DNA of 64,000 nucleotides, taken from contig CP099847.1 of NCBI GenBank assembly GCA_030062745.1, forward strand, positions 1,348,304-1,412,303, in the 5' to 3' direction. A program made the translations under genes and the position numbers. Positions 23,111 through 33,573 of this stretch are shown here, piece after piece (within the stretch, counting starts at the first letter, position 1; the number at the start of each line of letters is the position of its first letter). This DNA comes from Capitulum mitella (lineage: Eukaryota > Arthropoda > Thecostraca > Pollicipedomorpha > Pollicipedidae). The notes below the pieces were generated by a model. It was given only the letters and a program-made list of their open reading frames with translations, made no database searches and had not been told where the DNA came from.

Positions 23111-23365
23111 CTATGTATAGAGCTTTGCAGACGGCCCTCCAGACGTCCGCACAGTCTTCTTACAAATGTGGCGCACTTCTGATGGTAATGATAAGTAAAC
23201 GAGGTCATTCTTGGTGTCGGAGGCCAAGAACAGCTTGAACATTGGCTTCTGCACCCGGTTCCATACTGTTGAGTGGATGCGCGAAACCGCAGTGAAGTCC
23301 GGGATGCAGTTATTGAGAGAAGAAAATCGTTTGAGTTGCAAACGAACAAAATCTGCTGTTGCCAT
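23111..23365 (-). CDS. Small hypothetical open frame, 84 codons
   Basis: MATADFVRLQLKRFSSLNN... has a balanced amino-acid composition, unlike most chance frames nearby. The ATG lies in CCATGG, and TTCCTTTTCAG, a good splice-acceptor-like string, lies about 28 bases before it on the minus strand. No domain was recognised and the frame ends before any clear donor. It could be an exon, a transposon relic or chance. Confidence 0.15.
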   Translation of the reverse strand: MATADFVRLQLKRFSSLNNCIPDFTAVSRIHSTVWNRVQKPMFKLFLASDTKNDLVYLSLPSEVRHICKKTVRTSGGPSAKLYT

Positions 23366-23565
23366 GGTTACGCCAAGGACTACATATAGCTGAAAAGGAA
23401 ACTCTCATCCCCATTGTTATCAACGACCGCGTCGACCACCTAGCAGGACGAGTATGCTGCGACTCGTATTCGTACGCGTACAGTGGGATTCATCCACGCG
23501 ATAGTTATTGCGAATCCAGTCAGTGATACATACAGTTAATGAGCTAATAAAATACATATTTTGGG

Positions 23566-23627
23566 CATTGATTGATGATTGATTGATATGATTGATCTGA
23601 GTGATTGATGATTGATGATGATTCCTC
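23566..23627 (+). repeat. GATTGAT microsatellite
   Basis: Imperfect tandem GATTGAT/GATGATT repeats. Confidence 0.8.
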
Positions 23628-24587
23628 ACATGTTCAGGGCATTATGAAACATTAGGTGGTCCGAGGTGCACGAAGTTGCTTCAGTACAATGGGGAGCGGG
23701 TTTTTCCCATTGCCCTTTGTAAGGGCTTTGCAAAATGGCGCGGCACGCCATATTTTGAGGAATTTTCGCATTGCCGCAAATCAGTTGAAATTCTGCTATA
23801 TTTTTAAGTTCCCGATGGAGTCACGTTTTCGCGGGTGGGCACACTTTCAACGCATTGCTCTGATTGGCTGTTCAGCGCAGATGTTAGGTTTGTCTGCCAG
23901 GAGGTCGCTGTTGTGACTCGCGCCATCAGCACTAGACCAAGGGTCACCATCAGAGCAGAAGGGTGATGCGAACTCACTTCTTAGCTGTAGACCGTGCGGA
24001 ACGTAGCCGCACATTATCACCGCATTGGCATCAGTAGAGGCTACACTAGGGTCGGAAATCGATAAATGTTTTTATTCTTATCTGAAAACGATATGGTTTT
24101 ATGGCATTAATGGATTATCGGTAAATTGATCGATAAAGTGGAGTTTATTGTAGATTTAACATCATATTGTAAAGGGTGAGGATGGCGGGGCAGAGCGGGG
24201 GTACGTGGAGAACTTGTGAACTCACGAAATAATTACATCCTTTGAGTCAGTTGGATTCAGACAACACGTCAGACGCATTCTAATGTGATTCTAAGGAGAA
24301 GGGATGTGAGGTTCCGAGTTTTATTTAAGTGAGCTTTCAAGAAACTCAGGCGCGATTTTATCCAGACTTCATCACCGACGCTCCGTCAGTGTTCTCAGAA
24401 ATCATGACGCTATCCATAGACAGTCTGAACTACAAGAAAACTTCCTCACGACTCCCGCAGCTGTTTTGGCATTGATTTTGACAGTGACAGTACTGATCGT
24501 ACCCAGGTTTCACTGTTGTTTTTTCGTTAACATGAGTGTTCGTGTATGATCTGTTCATCTAACTAGTGTGCTATCAGTGGTCAAGGG

Positions 24588-24813
24588 TTACCGCCTGCCG
24601 TTCCTTGGGTTTTCTGTCAGCTCTTTGGATCCAACAAATTCTTCTCCATTTTAGCTGCATATTTCAGCCAGGGGCGTGTTCAGGATTCCGCCCCTAGGGG
24701 TTACCGCCTGCCCCTCCTTAGGTTTTCTCTCAGCTCCTTGGATCCAACAAATCCTTCTCCATTTTAACAGCATATTTCAGCCAGGAGCGTAGCCAGAATT
24801 CCGCCCTTAGGGG
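24588..24813 (+). repeat. Tandem duplication, 113-bp unit
   Basis: TTACCGCCTG at 24588 recurs at 24701. The whole unit repeats, including TTGGATCCAACAAAT, CATATTTCAGC and the first bases of the hAT-like element. So the duplication copied host flank plus about 32 bases of the element's left end. Confidence 0.85.
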
Positions 24814-27509
24814 ACCAAAGCGGATCATTTGTTTGTTTGATCAAGGGGGCCCTCACCAGGGGCGGATCCAGGATTTCGCCAAGGCGGGGGGGATGGAGGC
24901 GAATGGTCAGCGCGCGGGGGTCCCATTTTCTGCCCTTCAGTTATGAAAAATGACGTAATTTTGCTTTTTTACAATATAAAATAACCGAAACATTCAAACG
25001 CGCCACATTATTTGAGAAAATTCTGCGTTTTGTTCCCGAACAAAGTGGCTGAAATATGACAAAAACGGCGAGATTTGAGGCGGTTCCGTCCCTCCTTCCA
25101 TTTGAAATGTCGTGTCTGTATGTATCTGGTCCAGGAGCCCGTCTCCCCCCCCCCATCCCGTAGCTTCTGGGGATTTTTTGTCCGCTTGGTTTAGGCTCCC
25201 TCTTGCAGTCAGAGGGGCACTTTTGGTGGTCTCCGGCCGTCTCCCGTGCCAGGGCCCTGTAGTGGTCTCAGGTTCCTTTTACAGTTTCACGTGTCCCGCG
25301 GGACGTCTCAGGCGCTCCTTTCACTGTTTCAGAGGCACCTCAGAGAGTCTCAGGGACCCGACTGGCAGTTTCAGGAACGCCTAAGCCATCTCGGGTTCCC
25401 TCCTGTCGTCCCTGGGACGTTTTTGCCATATAAAGGGGCCCTTCAGGCACTAAAGAAGGCTCCCCTTTAAGTCTCTCTCTGCTGTGACAGAGGCGCCTCT
25501 GGCAATCTTCTAGGTCCTTTGGTCGTTTCAGGAGCGGTGACGATGTCTCAAGATCTAGTAGTTTCAGGGGCCCCTCTGGTCGTCTCAGGGGTCCCTATTG
25601 CTAGAGCCTTCTAGCTAATAGTCTCAAAGGTCCTTCTCGTGCAGTCTCAGTGGAACTCCCTGTGGTCCTGGGCACCCCGTTCATCGTCTCTGGGGAACAT
25701 TTTTGCCATGTCAGGGGCCCTGTGGCAGTTACAAAAGACCTTTTGGCAATGCCAGGGCCCCTGTGCAGTGTCCTAGGCCCTCTGAACGTCTCCGGTGGTC
25801 CCCATGGCTGTATCAGGGGTCTTCCTCTGTTAACATTAGGTATATCTGGCAGTCTTTTAGGGCACGTCTAGTCGTAACAAGGGGATTTTGTTGGCGCTTC
25901 AGGGGTCTCACTGGCAGTCTCAAGGGCACCTTGCCCGTGCCAGGTGCCCGCTTATTGCACTCGGGGAACCCTCTGACCGTCCAGCGCCCCCCATGAAACC
26001 CAAATACCGTCTCAGAGGCCCTGTTATCGTCTTTGCCTCGCAGGGGCCCCTGTGGCCTTTCTGGCGGTCTCAGGGATCATCTGTGGTGTACGGGCCCATT
26101 TTGCCGTCTCAGAAACCACCTGACCTTCCCGGGGGCCCCTGACAGCATCAAGAACCCCTCAAGGTTTCAAAAAGGCCAGTGTAGCCCATTTGTGGCTCCT
26201 CTCGAGTATGAGGTCACCGACGAATCCCCGTTCAGGGGGCCCCTCTGACTGGCCGGGGTCACCTTATGTCGTGCTAGGCACCCTCTTAAGCTCTTTCTGT
26301 CTTGAATGCCTCTCTGGCAGTTTTAGCGGTCTCATGGGCCCTTGCCGTGTTGGGGCCCCATGCGGTCCCAAGGGCCCTTGAACGGTTTTGGTTGCCCTTC
26401 TTTCCCTCTTAGGGGCCATCTTACCGTGTCAGGGTCCCATTAACCCTCCCGGAGGCCCTCTGATTACATCAAGGACCTTGAGCTTTTCACTTGCTGGGTT
26501 CCTCTTGGGACTCAGTCCTCATCTTGGCCGTCACAGGGGCCCTATGAGCCATCTGGCGGTCTCAGGGGCACTCTGGCGTGTTGGGACTCTGTTGTGGTCT
26601 CAGGAGCCCTTGGGAGCTTCAGAGGCGCTCTATGCGTTTCAGAGGTCAATCTAACCCTACAGGAGGCCTCCCTGACTGCATCAAGAACCCGTCAGGTTCT
26701 TATAGAGACCCCGTGAAGCTCATACGGGGCCCCTTCGGGGCTTCTTTTAAGTCTGACAGGGACCGTTCTTCAGGCCTCAGGGAGGGGGCAACCGCCCCAA
26801 TTGCTCCCCCTTTTGGATCCGCGCCTGGCCCTCATAATCAGTGCGGCCCCATGTGTGAAAAATCACTCTCGGTTTGTAAAGAGGGCCCCGCTGAAGTGTA
26901 AAGGGGGCCCACGTTCGCCTGTAAAGACGTTCCTGCCGACCTGGCGGGTGCCTCTTACAGGTCAGCAGGGACATCTTTACAGGAAAGCAGGGGCCCCTGA
27001 ATGATCGTTTAGGGGCCCCTGTTGGCCAGGGGGGTCACTGCCTGTCTGTAGAGGGCACCCTATCCGTCTGTAAAGGCCCGCCTGTCGACCTCTGGAGGCA
27101 GGGCAGGGGCCTTCTTCCAGACCGAAAGGAGGTCCCTTCAGAGGCTGACAGGGACCCTTTATGGGCCAAGAGGGGGACCCTCCCCAGACAAGCAGACAAG
27201 CTAGCAGGGGCCCCTAAACACCCATTCAAGTCAGGGGTCTGTCTTCATGGCACACAAAGCCTTCTGGTATGTTCGGAGTACGTTTTGTTTAGGTTCGTAA
27301 GCCTTTTTTAATGCTTAAATCATTCTTATTTTGCTTTAATTGTCTGTTTCGGACAATGTAAGGCTCCCTGCGGGCGCCTCACGCTATCCAAAGAACTGGA
27401 ACCTTCGGCCCCAGGGGGGCCCCGCTTGGCCGCCAGGGTGGCCCCGCTTAGCCTGCAGGGGGCCATGGCCCCTTTGGCCTCCTTCCTTGGCTACGCCATT
27501 GATTTCAGC
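24774..27509. mobile_element. hAT-like non-autonomous element, 2.72 kb, perfect 8-bp target duplication
   Basis: The element is 24782-27501. ATTTCAGC at 24774-24781 is repeated exactly at 27502-27509. The left end reads CAGGAGCGTAGCCAGAATTC. The right end on the opposite strand reads CAATGGCGTAGCCAAGGAAG. The GCGTAGCCA core is the same as in the MITEs at 15049 and 51141. There is no transposase. From about 25130 to 27230 the interior is a degenerate GC-rich minisatellite of roughly 25-30 bases built around CTCAGGGGCCC, CCCTCTGGCAGTCTC and similar phrases. It inserted into the left arm of the palindrome; the corresponding right arm has no insertion. Confidence 0.88.
25130..27230. repeat. GGGGCCC-type degenerate minisatellite
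   Basis: Dozens of variants of GTCTCAGGGGCCCTCTGGCAGT. From about 26860 the flavour shifts to TGTAAAGRGGGCCC and CAGCAGGGRC units. The many GGGGCCC and CAGGGGCCCC boxes are self-complementary. Several frames stay open across it only because the repeat lacks stops. Confidence 0.8.
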
Positions 27510-27796
27510 ACCAACTTGGGCAGCTGCATGATCTCAGGCGTAACGAAATCATAGTCTGCTGCGGCAAACAGAATAAAGGAGCTGTTTGTAAAATCGTTGA
27601 TACCAAAGCCGTCTAAGGCCACGAGTTTTGCCAGCATTTCCCCAACTTCTCTTTCCTTGAGAATGTTGCTGTCTTTGGTAGACTGCTACTTGTGTTCGCT
27701 TTCTTGGAGCTTGGTCCGTCTGCGTCTGTATCCCCGACCAAAACGTGAAGGATAATTATCAGGTGCGGAAGCTCTACTACAGGACTCCGTTATTAT

Positions 27797-28415
27797 TTGC
27801 AGAGCGAACATGAGGTTTATATCGGTGACACAGACACAGACGGGCCGAATTCCAAGAAAACAAAAACAAGTAGCAGCCTGCCAAATATAGAAACCTTTGT
27901 AAGAAAAGAAACGTTGGAGGAAATGCTAACAAAACTCGTGGCTTTAGGCGGCTTTGTTATCGACGCTGTTACAGTCCCTTTATTCGGTCCGCCGTAGCAG
28001 ACTGAGGCTTCGTTATGCCTGAGAATGATGAAACCGTGACCCAGCTTGTGCTAGTATGCTGCTCAAGTGTAGGAAGACGTTATCAAGGAGTTGCAAGAGA
28101 AGCTGAGGACCGGCAAACCGGTCTCCTCGTCCAATGATGAGTACACGAGTCAGAGAAACAGACGATGTAAAAACATTCATGTTTACGAACAAAACCTGGG
28201 CATGGTAAGTATCGTGGGTAGCATGGATGCCCAAACAGCCGTGGGAGTCGTGGAGAATTCTGTTGAAGTTCAGATTGTTCATGGATGGCGACGTAGTCCT
28301 TGTGACTACTGACGTGGCATCGGTGGTAACGAAGTTCGGAAAAACCTTTTTTGTGTTTCTTGAAAGCTCACTTGAAATGAACCATGGAACCTCACGCCCT
28401 TTCTCATTAAAATGA
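27797..28415 (+). pseudogene. hAT transposase fragment (N-terminal half), frame-broken
   Basis: Translations in more than one frame give DGPNSKKTKTSSSLPNIETF, EEMLTKLVALGGF, then DVIKELQEKLRTGKPVSSS, NDEYTSQRNRRCKNIHVYEQ and NLGMVSIVGSMDAQTAVGVV, and finally MDGDVVLVTTDVASVVTKFG. The DEYTS-x-RNRR-Y/C-xNI, NLG-hydrophobic-GSM and TTDGASV order is typical of hAT-superfamily transposases. In-frame stops follow PLFGPP and occur again nearby, so it is inactive. The inverted left arm (27510-27745, minus strand) carries the beginning of the same protein (TSSSLPKTATFSRKEKLG). The 3' half of the gene is missing from both arms. Confidence 0.65.
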
Positions 28416-29061
28416 CATTAGAATGAGTTTGACGTGTCGTCTGAATCCGGCTGATGGAAAGGTGGTTATTTTGTGGGTTTATAAGTTCTCCAAGTCTCCA
28501 CGCTCTCTACATCCTCCACGTACCCCTCCCTACCCCCCCCCCACTTACTGTCCACGTACCCTCTCCATGCAACGCTCTCCACGTACCTCGACCATCCCCA
28601 CCATTTAGGCTGTAATAAGCCCCACTCTGTCGATAAATTTATCGTTGATCGATTAACCGGGAAAAGCTCTATCGTTTACGCATAAAAATGAAAACCTTTA
28701 TCGATTTCCAACTCTAGTGCTGCTCTTGTTGGCGCAATTGCGATGAGAGTGCGCGGCACCGTACCGCGTAGTCTACGGCTGAAAAGTGAATTGTCATCGC
28801 CCTCGTGCTCCGCTGGCGACTCCCGGTCTAGTGCTGATGGCGCGAGTAATAGCGGCGACTTCCTGGCAGCAAAACTTAACGTTTGAGCACAACAACCAAT
28901 TAGAGCATGTGCGTGCGCGCGCGAAAAGATCCGACGCGAAAAAAAGCAGAATTCCATTCATTGCGGAAGGCAAAATATGTCGTGCCGCACCATCTTGGAA
29001 AGCCCTTACAAAGGGCTATAGGAAAATCCCAATTCCTGTTGCATTGGAGCAACTTCGTGCA

Positions 29062-29739
29062 TTTCAAATCACCCTGATGAAACATGCGTGGAAAGGTAAT
29101 CGGACGCAAGGCGAGCAAAGGAGCATGGGGTGCGCCGCGGGATTGATGCATAGAACTTTAGAGGTTTTATATACAGCTGGGATTTCGCATGCATTCCAAA
29201 CACCCAGACGTGCATCCCAACAGCTTCCGTTGCACTCCCTGCATTGATTATAAGCTGGCAAAGTGCTCCGTGAAAAATGGGGAACATGTAGTCATGAGGC
29301 AAAATATTATAAGAGCAAAACAAATTAGAAATTTAAAAGATGTTTCTGCAAACAAAAGCATTCTTGCCTGCAGACAGCATGATCATACTTGATTTTAAAA
29401 ATATGACAAAGCAGATTCAATCTGGGTCCGTTCTAATTTACAGAAAGAAATTACAAATTAAAAAGACTAAATGATTTACATTATAAACATTTCAAGGAAA
29501 ATCAGGAGATTATTAAAACCATTCAATGATCATTTATATACATAAAAAAATATATTTTGGGTTTTTCATCTTGTTCCGTATGTTTGAATGAAACGTTACC
29601 AAAGAAGTCACAAGTTAGAACATGGTTATGAGGTTTCACTCTTCTTTGATCATTTTCAAACACTGACACTAATAAAAATTTTTCACCTCAAAAATCGTGT
29701 TCTGTTCTCATGCAGTAATATATAACACGTCTTCCACTA
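29062..29739. other. Intergenic, no recognised feature
   Basis: AT-rich. Possibly a weak copy of the 100-240 repeat at 29262-29370. No gene was recognised. Confidence 0.3.
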
Positions 29740-31018
29740 GAAGTTGGTCATACACATCGGCTGTAGTTGTGGGAGTTGTTTTGCTTGTATTTTGATGATT
29801 GGTGTCCGTAATGTATATTGTTTATAATGTCGTCAGTCGGCGGTGACCATGGCGGTGTGCGAGGATGGTGGTGTTGTTTACGGGAATGTTGCGGGTGATC
29901 TGGGTGTGGTATTGTTCTTGATGGTGTTTTTTTTTGGGGGGGGGGTCCTTCCTGTAAGTGCATTGTGAGTCACCTGCTGAGTGATGTGGTTGTGTGACCA
30001 TTGTAGTGTACCTAGCGGTCTGCACAGTCCCTGGATTTGCGTTGAAACCAGTAAACAACATTAGTCTGTTTCGGTGCTGATTTGTTCCGTGTTGTGTTGT
30101 TTTTCCATGATCAGTTAAGATGTTTAGGGGTTTTTGTAGTATATCTCGACCTTGAGCTTTTGATCTGGGTTTGTTACTCCACAGTTTTACCAACAATGTT
30201 GCGAATTGCCTGTTCGTCTTTCATCCACGATGCTGACAAAGTTTCGGCAGAACACCTGTACATCATTGCTAGTATTCCGCTTGTTTTTGTTCGCTAGATG
30301 ATTGCGTAACATACTCGTATCTCTATAACCGTTATCGATTAGCATTTGGCGTTCACATTCCTGTTCGCGTTGGAGCAGATGTCATGTCGAACAGTTCCTC
30401 AAGGCCCATCTGATGTACGCCCGTGTTACTACCACTTTGTACGAGTCGGTACAATCACCTTCTTCATTCATGCGCCTACGCAGGTTAGTGGGTTTTCTAT
30501 ATACATCGATTACAAAATCACCGCTGCTGACCTCTATGATGATGTCCAGGAAAGGCAGTGTTTGGCTCACGCTCATGTCCACAGTGAAGTGCAGACCCCA
30601 TTGCTCAATCAACTTCGCGCGCAGTACGTCTAACTGCTTTTAATCTACACACAAACAACACAAAAAACAATGGTCAGCATGTACAAATGTCATTAACATA
30701 TCTGTATTACATGTACGGCCTGGCATCGACACCCTTAAGTACCTTACCTTCATCAGCACACATGTATACTTGAGCAAAAAGCTTTTCCAACGGGGAACCC
30801 ACAGCGACGTTATCCACCGGAACGCGTACTTCATTAATGCATACTTCATTAGAGGCCAATGCGTATTCGGCTTTGACAAGTTTCTTTTGTTCGTTTTTCA
30901 ATACTTCTGATAGTCGTTTTGTGATGTATGGCAAATTCGCAACTAAATTATTAGGTGAACTCAGATATCTCGTATTTGACGTTTTGGAGATACTTTCTCC
31001 ATCCCCAAAAATGAACAA
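29740..31018 (-). pseudogene. Penelope-like element, RT and GIY-YIG remnants
   Basis: Minus-strand translations, crossing frames, give in order: TRYLSSPNNLVANLPYITKR; a VAVGSPL...FAQVYM block (RT motif, usually GSPLxPxxAxxYM); ARPYM-stop-YRYVNDIC where RYVDDIF is expected; LPFLDIIIEVSSGDFVIDVY then RKPTN; and SYKVVVTRAYIRWAL. Downstream lie KTTQHGTNQHRNR and, near 29830-29900, NNTTILAHRHGHRRLTTL, which resemble the C-terminal GIY-YIG endonuclease region of Penelope-like elements. The catalytic second Asp has become Asn-Asp order VND, and stops and frameshifts are present, so it is dead. The order of domains and the FLD-x-VYRKPTN signature separate it from LINE or LTR reverse transcriptases. 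Confidence 0.7.
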
Positions 31019-31200
31019 CTATTTGTTCCCCGTAAGGAGAAGTTTGCTGGATTTTTTCCTACTTTTCTTAAGATGTTGACCTACTGTCATCCAGTGACAT
31101 GGTAAAAATGGAGATATTTTGTACCACATGACTTGCTAATGAACCTCGGGTAGGTCAACGTCCCATTTCAGAGGAATCCGTCCAACTGTTGCTCACGGGG

Positions 31201-31376
31201 ACCTAGCAGTCATTTATTTCCGAGGTTAGAGAACGTATCTCTGAAACGTCAGATACAAGATATTTGAGCTGACTTGGTAATTTAATTGTACGTTTACCGA
31301 AACATCACAAAACGGCTATCAGAACCATTGGAAAAATCGAACGAAAGACTTGTTAAAGCCGAATGTGCATTACAAG

Positions 31377-31378
<2 letters not shown>
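31201..31378 (+). pseudogene. Second Penelope-like fragment, inverted relative to the first
   Basis: The plus strand reads VSETSDTRYLS, a stop, then a diverged copy of the segment that the minus strand encodes at 30840-31010 (SISKTSNTRYLSSP...). The DNA similarity is inverted: CGGCTTTGACAAGT near 30869 against ACTTGTTAAAGCCG near 31349. So two relics lie head to head with about 190 bases between them. Confidence 0.6.
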
Positions 31379-31380
<2 letters not shown>

Positions 31381-31429
<49 letters not shown>

Positions 31430-31476
31430 CACCCTCCCCCTATATATATATATATATATATAGGGGGGAGGGTGTT
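31381..31476. repeat. (TA)n microsatellite ending in a palindrome
   Basis: TA repeats at 31381-31428. Then AACACCCTCCCCC (31428-31440), TA repeats (31441-31462) and GGGGGGAGGGTGTT (31463-31476). The last three form an almost perfect 49-base palindrome with one extra G. Confidence 0.9.
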
Positions 31477-32353
31477 TGTATATATGGAGATGGCATAAAA
31501 ATAGAGATAAACCCAATAACTCTTATTTTTTAGGGCCCCAGGTCGCAAAACAGTGTTCCAAATCCGGTGAGAAATCCGCATTTGGGGGTAGATTTTGTTT
31601 GTATCCCTGAATGCATTCCCAACCGAAAACATAAATTTCCACCCCTGGCGCATGTTTAATCATTGAGCCGGATAGCGTCCTTAAATCAAATCACAGAAGA
31701 AATACGATGCTGTAGTAGCAAGAATGACACATGCAAGTATTTCTTACAGCGACACCACATTTCCCCGTACGTGGTAGTACTCGCTGTCTCTGCGGAGAAT
31801 CTCAGACATTATTGCGGTAACAGCAGCGTAATTCATACAGATTGTAGCTCATTGAAACTACTTATTCGTACAAGTAAGCGAACTATGACGTCGTTCTGTT
31901 AGCAGGAGAGCGTTTGAGGAAAATGGGGGAGCGAAATAACATTTCCTCTGCTTTCGATGAAGTGTATAGTGACGCTAAGATCAGTTCGGATGTCCTTTCG
32001 TGTTAGATGCCGATCTGCTGAACTGGTTTCCTACCGTAAAGCATCTTTGTTTTTGCGAAATGGTTTCATGGATTTTGAATAACAAATTGGTTGGCGCATG
32101 CACTGGCCAAACGAAAAGACTGGCTGATGATCGTGTATGATCCAACGTTGATGTAGTTTATTTGTTTTGCAAGGGATGATCGATACGGATTCTACAAATG
32201 GTGCACTAAAATGAGTCTGGCTGTTGGTGCACGGAAACATTTGCATCGTGGGTTTAATGAGTATACAGCTGTTACATGTAAAGCTTCTTTTTCTATTTTA
32301 TACATCCGCTCGCCTATGATTTTTTACAACCTGAAACCCGTGTCACGCCAATG
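31477..32353. other. Intergenic, no recognised feature
   Basis: AT-rich; nothing recognised. Confidence 0.35.
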
Positions 32354-33573
32354 TTAACCCGCCCCCGACTGGGGAGCAGTTGACCGCCCCCCCCCCTGTG
32401 GTTTTTGTGGGATTGCGAGAGAACGAACAAACACAGAGCCACGAAACTTTGTGTACCTTTTGCCTGATCATTTTTACACCTTGTGTCAAAGTTTTGACCT
32501 CAGGTCAGGTCAGGTGCCTGACCTAGGTCAGGTCAAACAGACCTATGTCCAAAAAAGTTTAGCGCCCTCTAACTTTTTCGTAAAACAAGATATCTCAATA
32601 ATACTTTCAGGGATTAGTGATCGTGATAGATTCAACAAATCTGCTATCTCAGATTTTTCGGAATTTTCCGGGTCATTGATCTAAGGTCAAGCCCATTTTT
32701 ATGACATATCGCCGTCTTTTCGGAAATTAACGGGATATTTCGTAACATTTTTAGTGTGGAGTGAAGCAGACATCTAGTTACCGTCATTGGGCAAAGTATC
32801 AATGACTTCCAGCCATTGACCTGAGGTCAGGTCACGAATAACTGTAGTGAGCCAAGATGTACCGCCTCCAAAATCAGCGATGAATTACTCAGAATGGGCA
32901 CAAAATGGCAGAACTGGCTTGCACAGACGCAAGTAGTACCAGGAACCCCAAAAAGTGTGAAAAATTGCATATTTTGGAAATAAACGGGCTCTCGCGAATA
33001 AAGCTCCGCCAGTTGTGTAGGTTGGTAACTATTGAATTTTTCCAAAATTGAAGCATGAAAAACCATCACAAGAACCACTGAGATCAATAAAATTTACATG
33101 GATAGGCTTTTTTCGCAAAAATAAAGGAACACTAAAATTAGCTTCCGTTAATTTCTTACTGCATGCGGCTGCGGCGCACACGGACAGCCGGCCCGAAAAC
33201 TGCCGTGTCTTTAACTCAACGTTTCGGCGTATATATTGAACAAATCCGAGAAATTAGATGTGCATTTGCAGACCTTTACTTGTGCGCTGGTGCCTTTACC
33301 TATGCGTTATTAGTCACAGCCCTTGAGATTCAGGCCATTTCTTGGTCTCATGCAGTAGGCTATGAGAAAACATATATAGGACGTAAATTGCTTACATATT
33401 ATCTAAATCTAAGAAATCAGACCAGTTTCGAGCTCTACTCGTCACAGGCTTTCGAATGGTGTGCTTATTTTTATCGTGCGACCAACCGTTCGTGAGTTAG
33501 AGGGGGGCGGCCAGCCGCCCCCTCCCCCCAGTCGGGCATGATCGTAACCGGCCGACGGTCGTGCCCGGGTTAA
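32354..33573. mobile_element. piggyBac-like non-autonomous element flanked by TTAA
   Basis: TTAA at 32354-32357 and 33570-33573 flank a 1,212-bp element. The left end reads TTAACCCGCCCCCGACTGGGG. The right end on the opposite strand begins TTAACCCGGGCACG and reaches GCCCGACTGGGG about 36 bases in, so the left end seems to have lost an internal segment. TTAA duplication with CCC termini fits the piggyBac superfamily. No transposase was seen. The interior contains two near-identical clusters of AGGTCA half-sites (32495-32535 and 32817-32834). Confidence 0.6.

Larger units (their letters stand above)
21567..23667. other. Intergenic upstream of gene 3
   Basis: GC-rich for about 200 bases past the promoter, then AT-rich. 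Apart from the small minus-strand frame at 23111-23365 and the GATTGAT tract at 23566-23627, nothing was recognised. Confidence 0.35.
23668..29061. repeat. Large diverged palindrome built from inverted hAT-derived copies
   Basis: The left arm is 23668-24781 plus 27502-27745. The right arm is about 27815-29061, read in reverse. Matching landmarks, outside to centre: TGCACGAAGTTGCT; CCCTTTGTAAGGGCTTT; CTCGCGCCATCAGCACTAGACC; AAATCGATAAA; GTGAGCTTTCAAGAAAC; TCTCAGGC-TAACGAA; CCACGAGTTTTG; AAGTAGCAG near the axis at about 27770. After removing the inserted hAT-like element and one 113-bp duplicate, the left arm is about 1.25 kb, the same as the right. The AAATCGATAAA block follows CTAGGGTCGG (left) or CTAGAGTTGG (right), which resembles a hAT terminus, but homology extends about 380 bases beyond it. 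Confidence 0.8.

Noticed and set aside
25112-27531. Series of 60-110-codon frames at 25112-27531
   Set aside because: They run through the stop-poor GGGGCCC minisatellite inside the hAT-like element, in shifting frames, without a domain.
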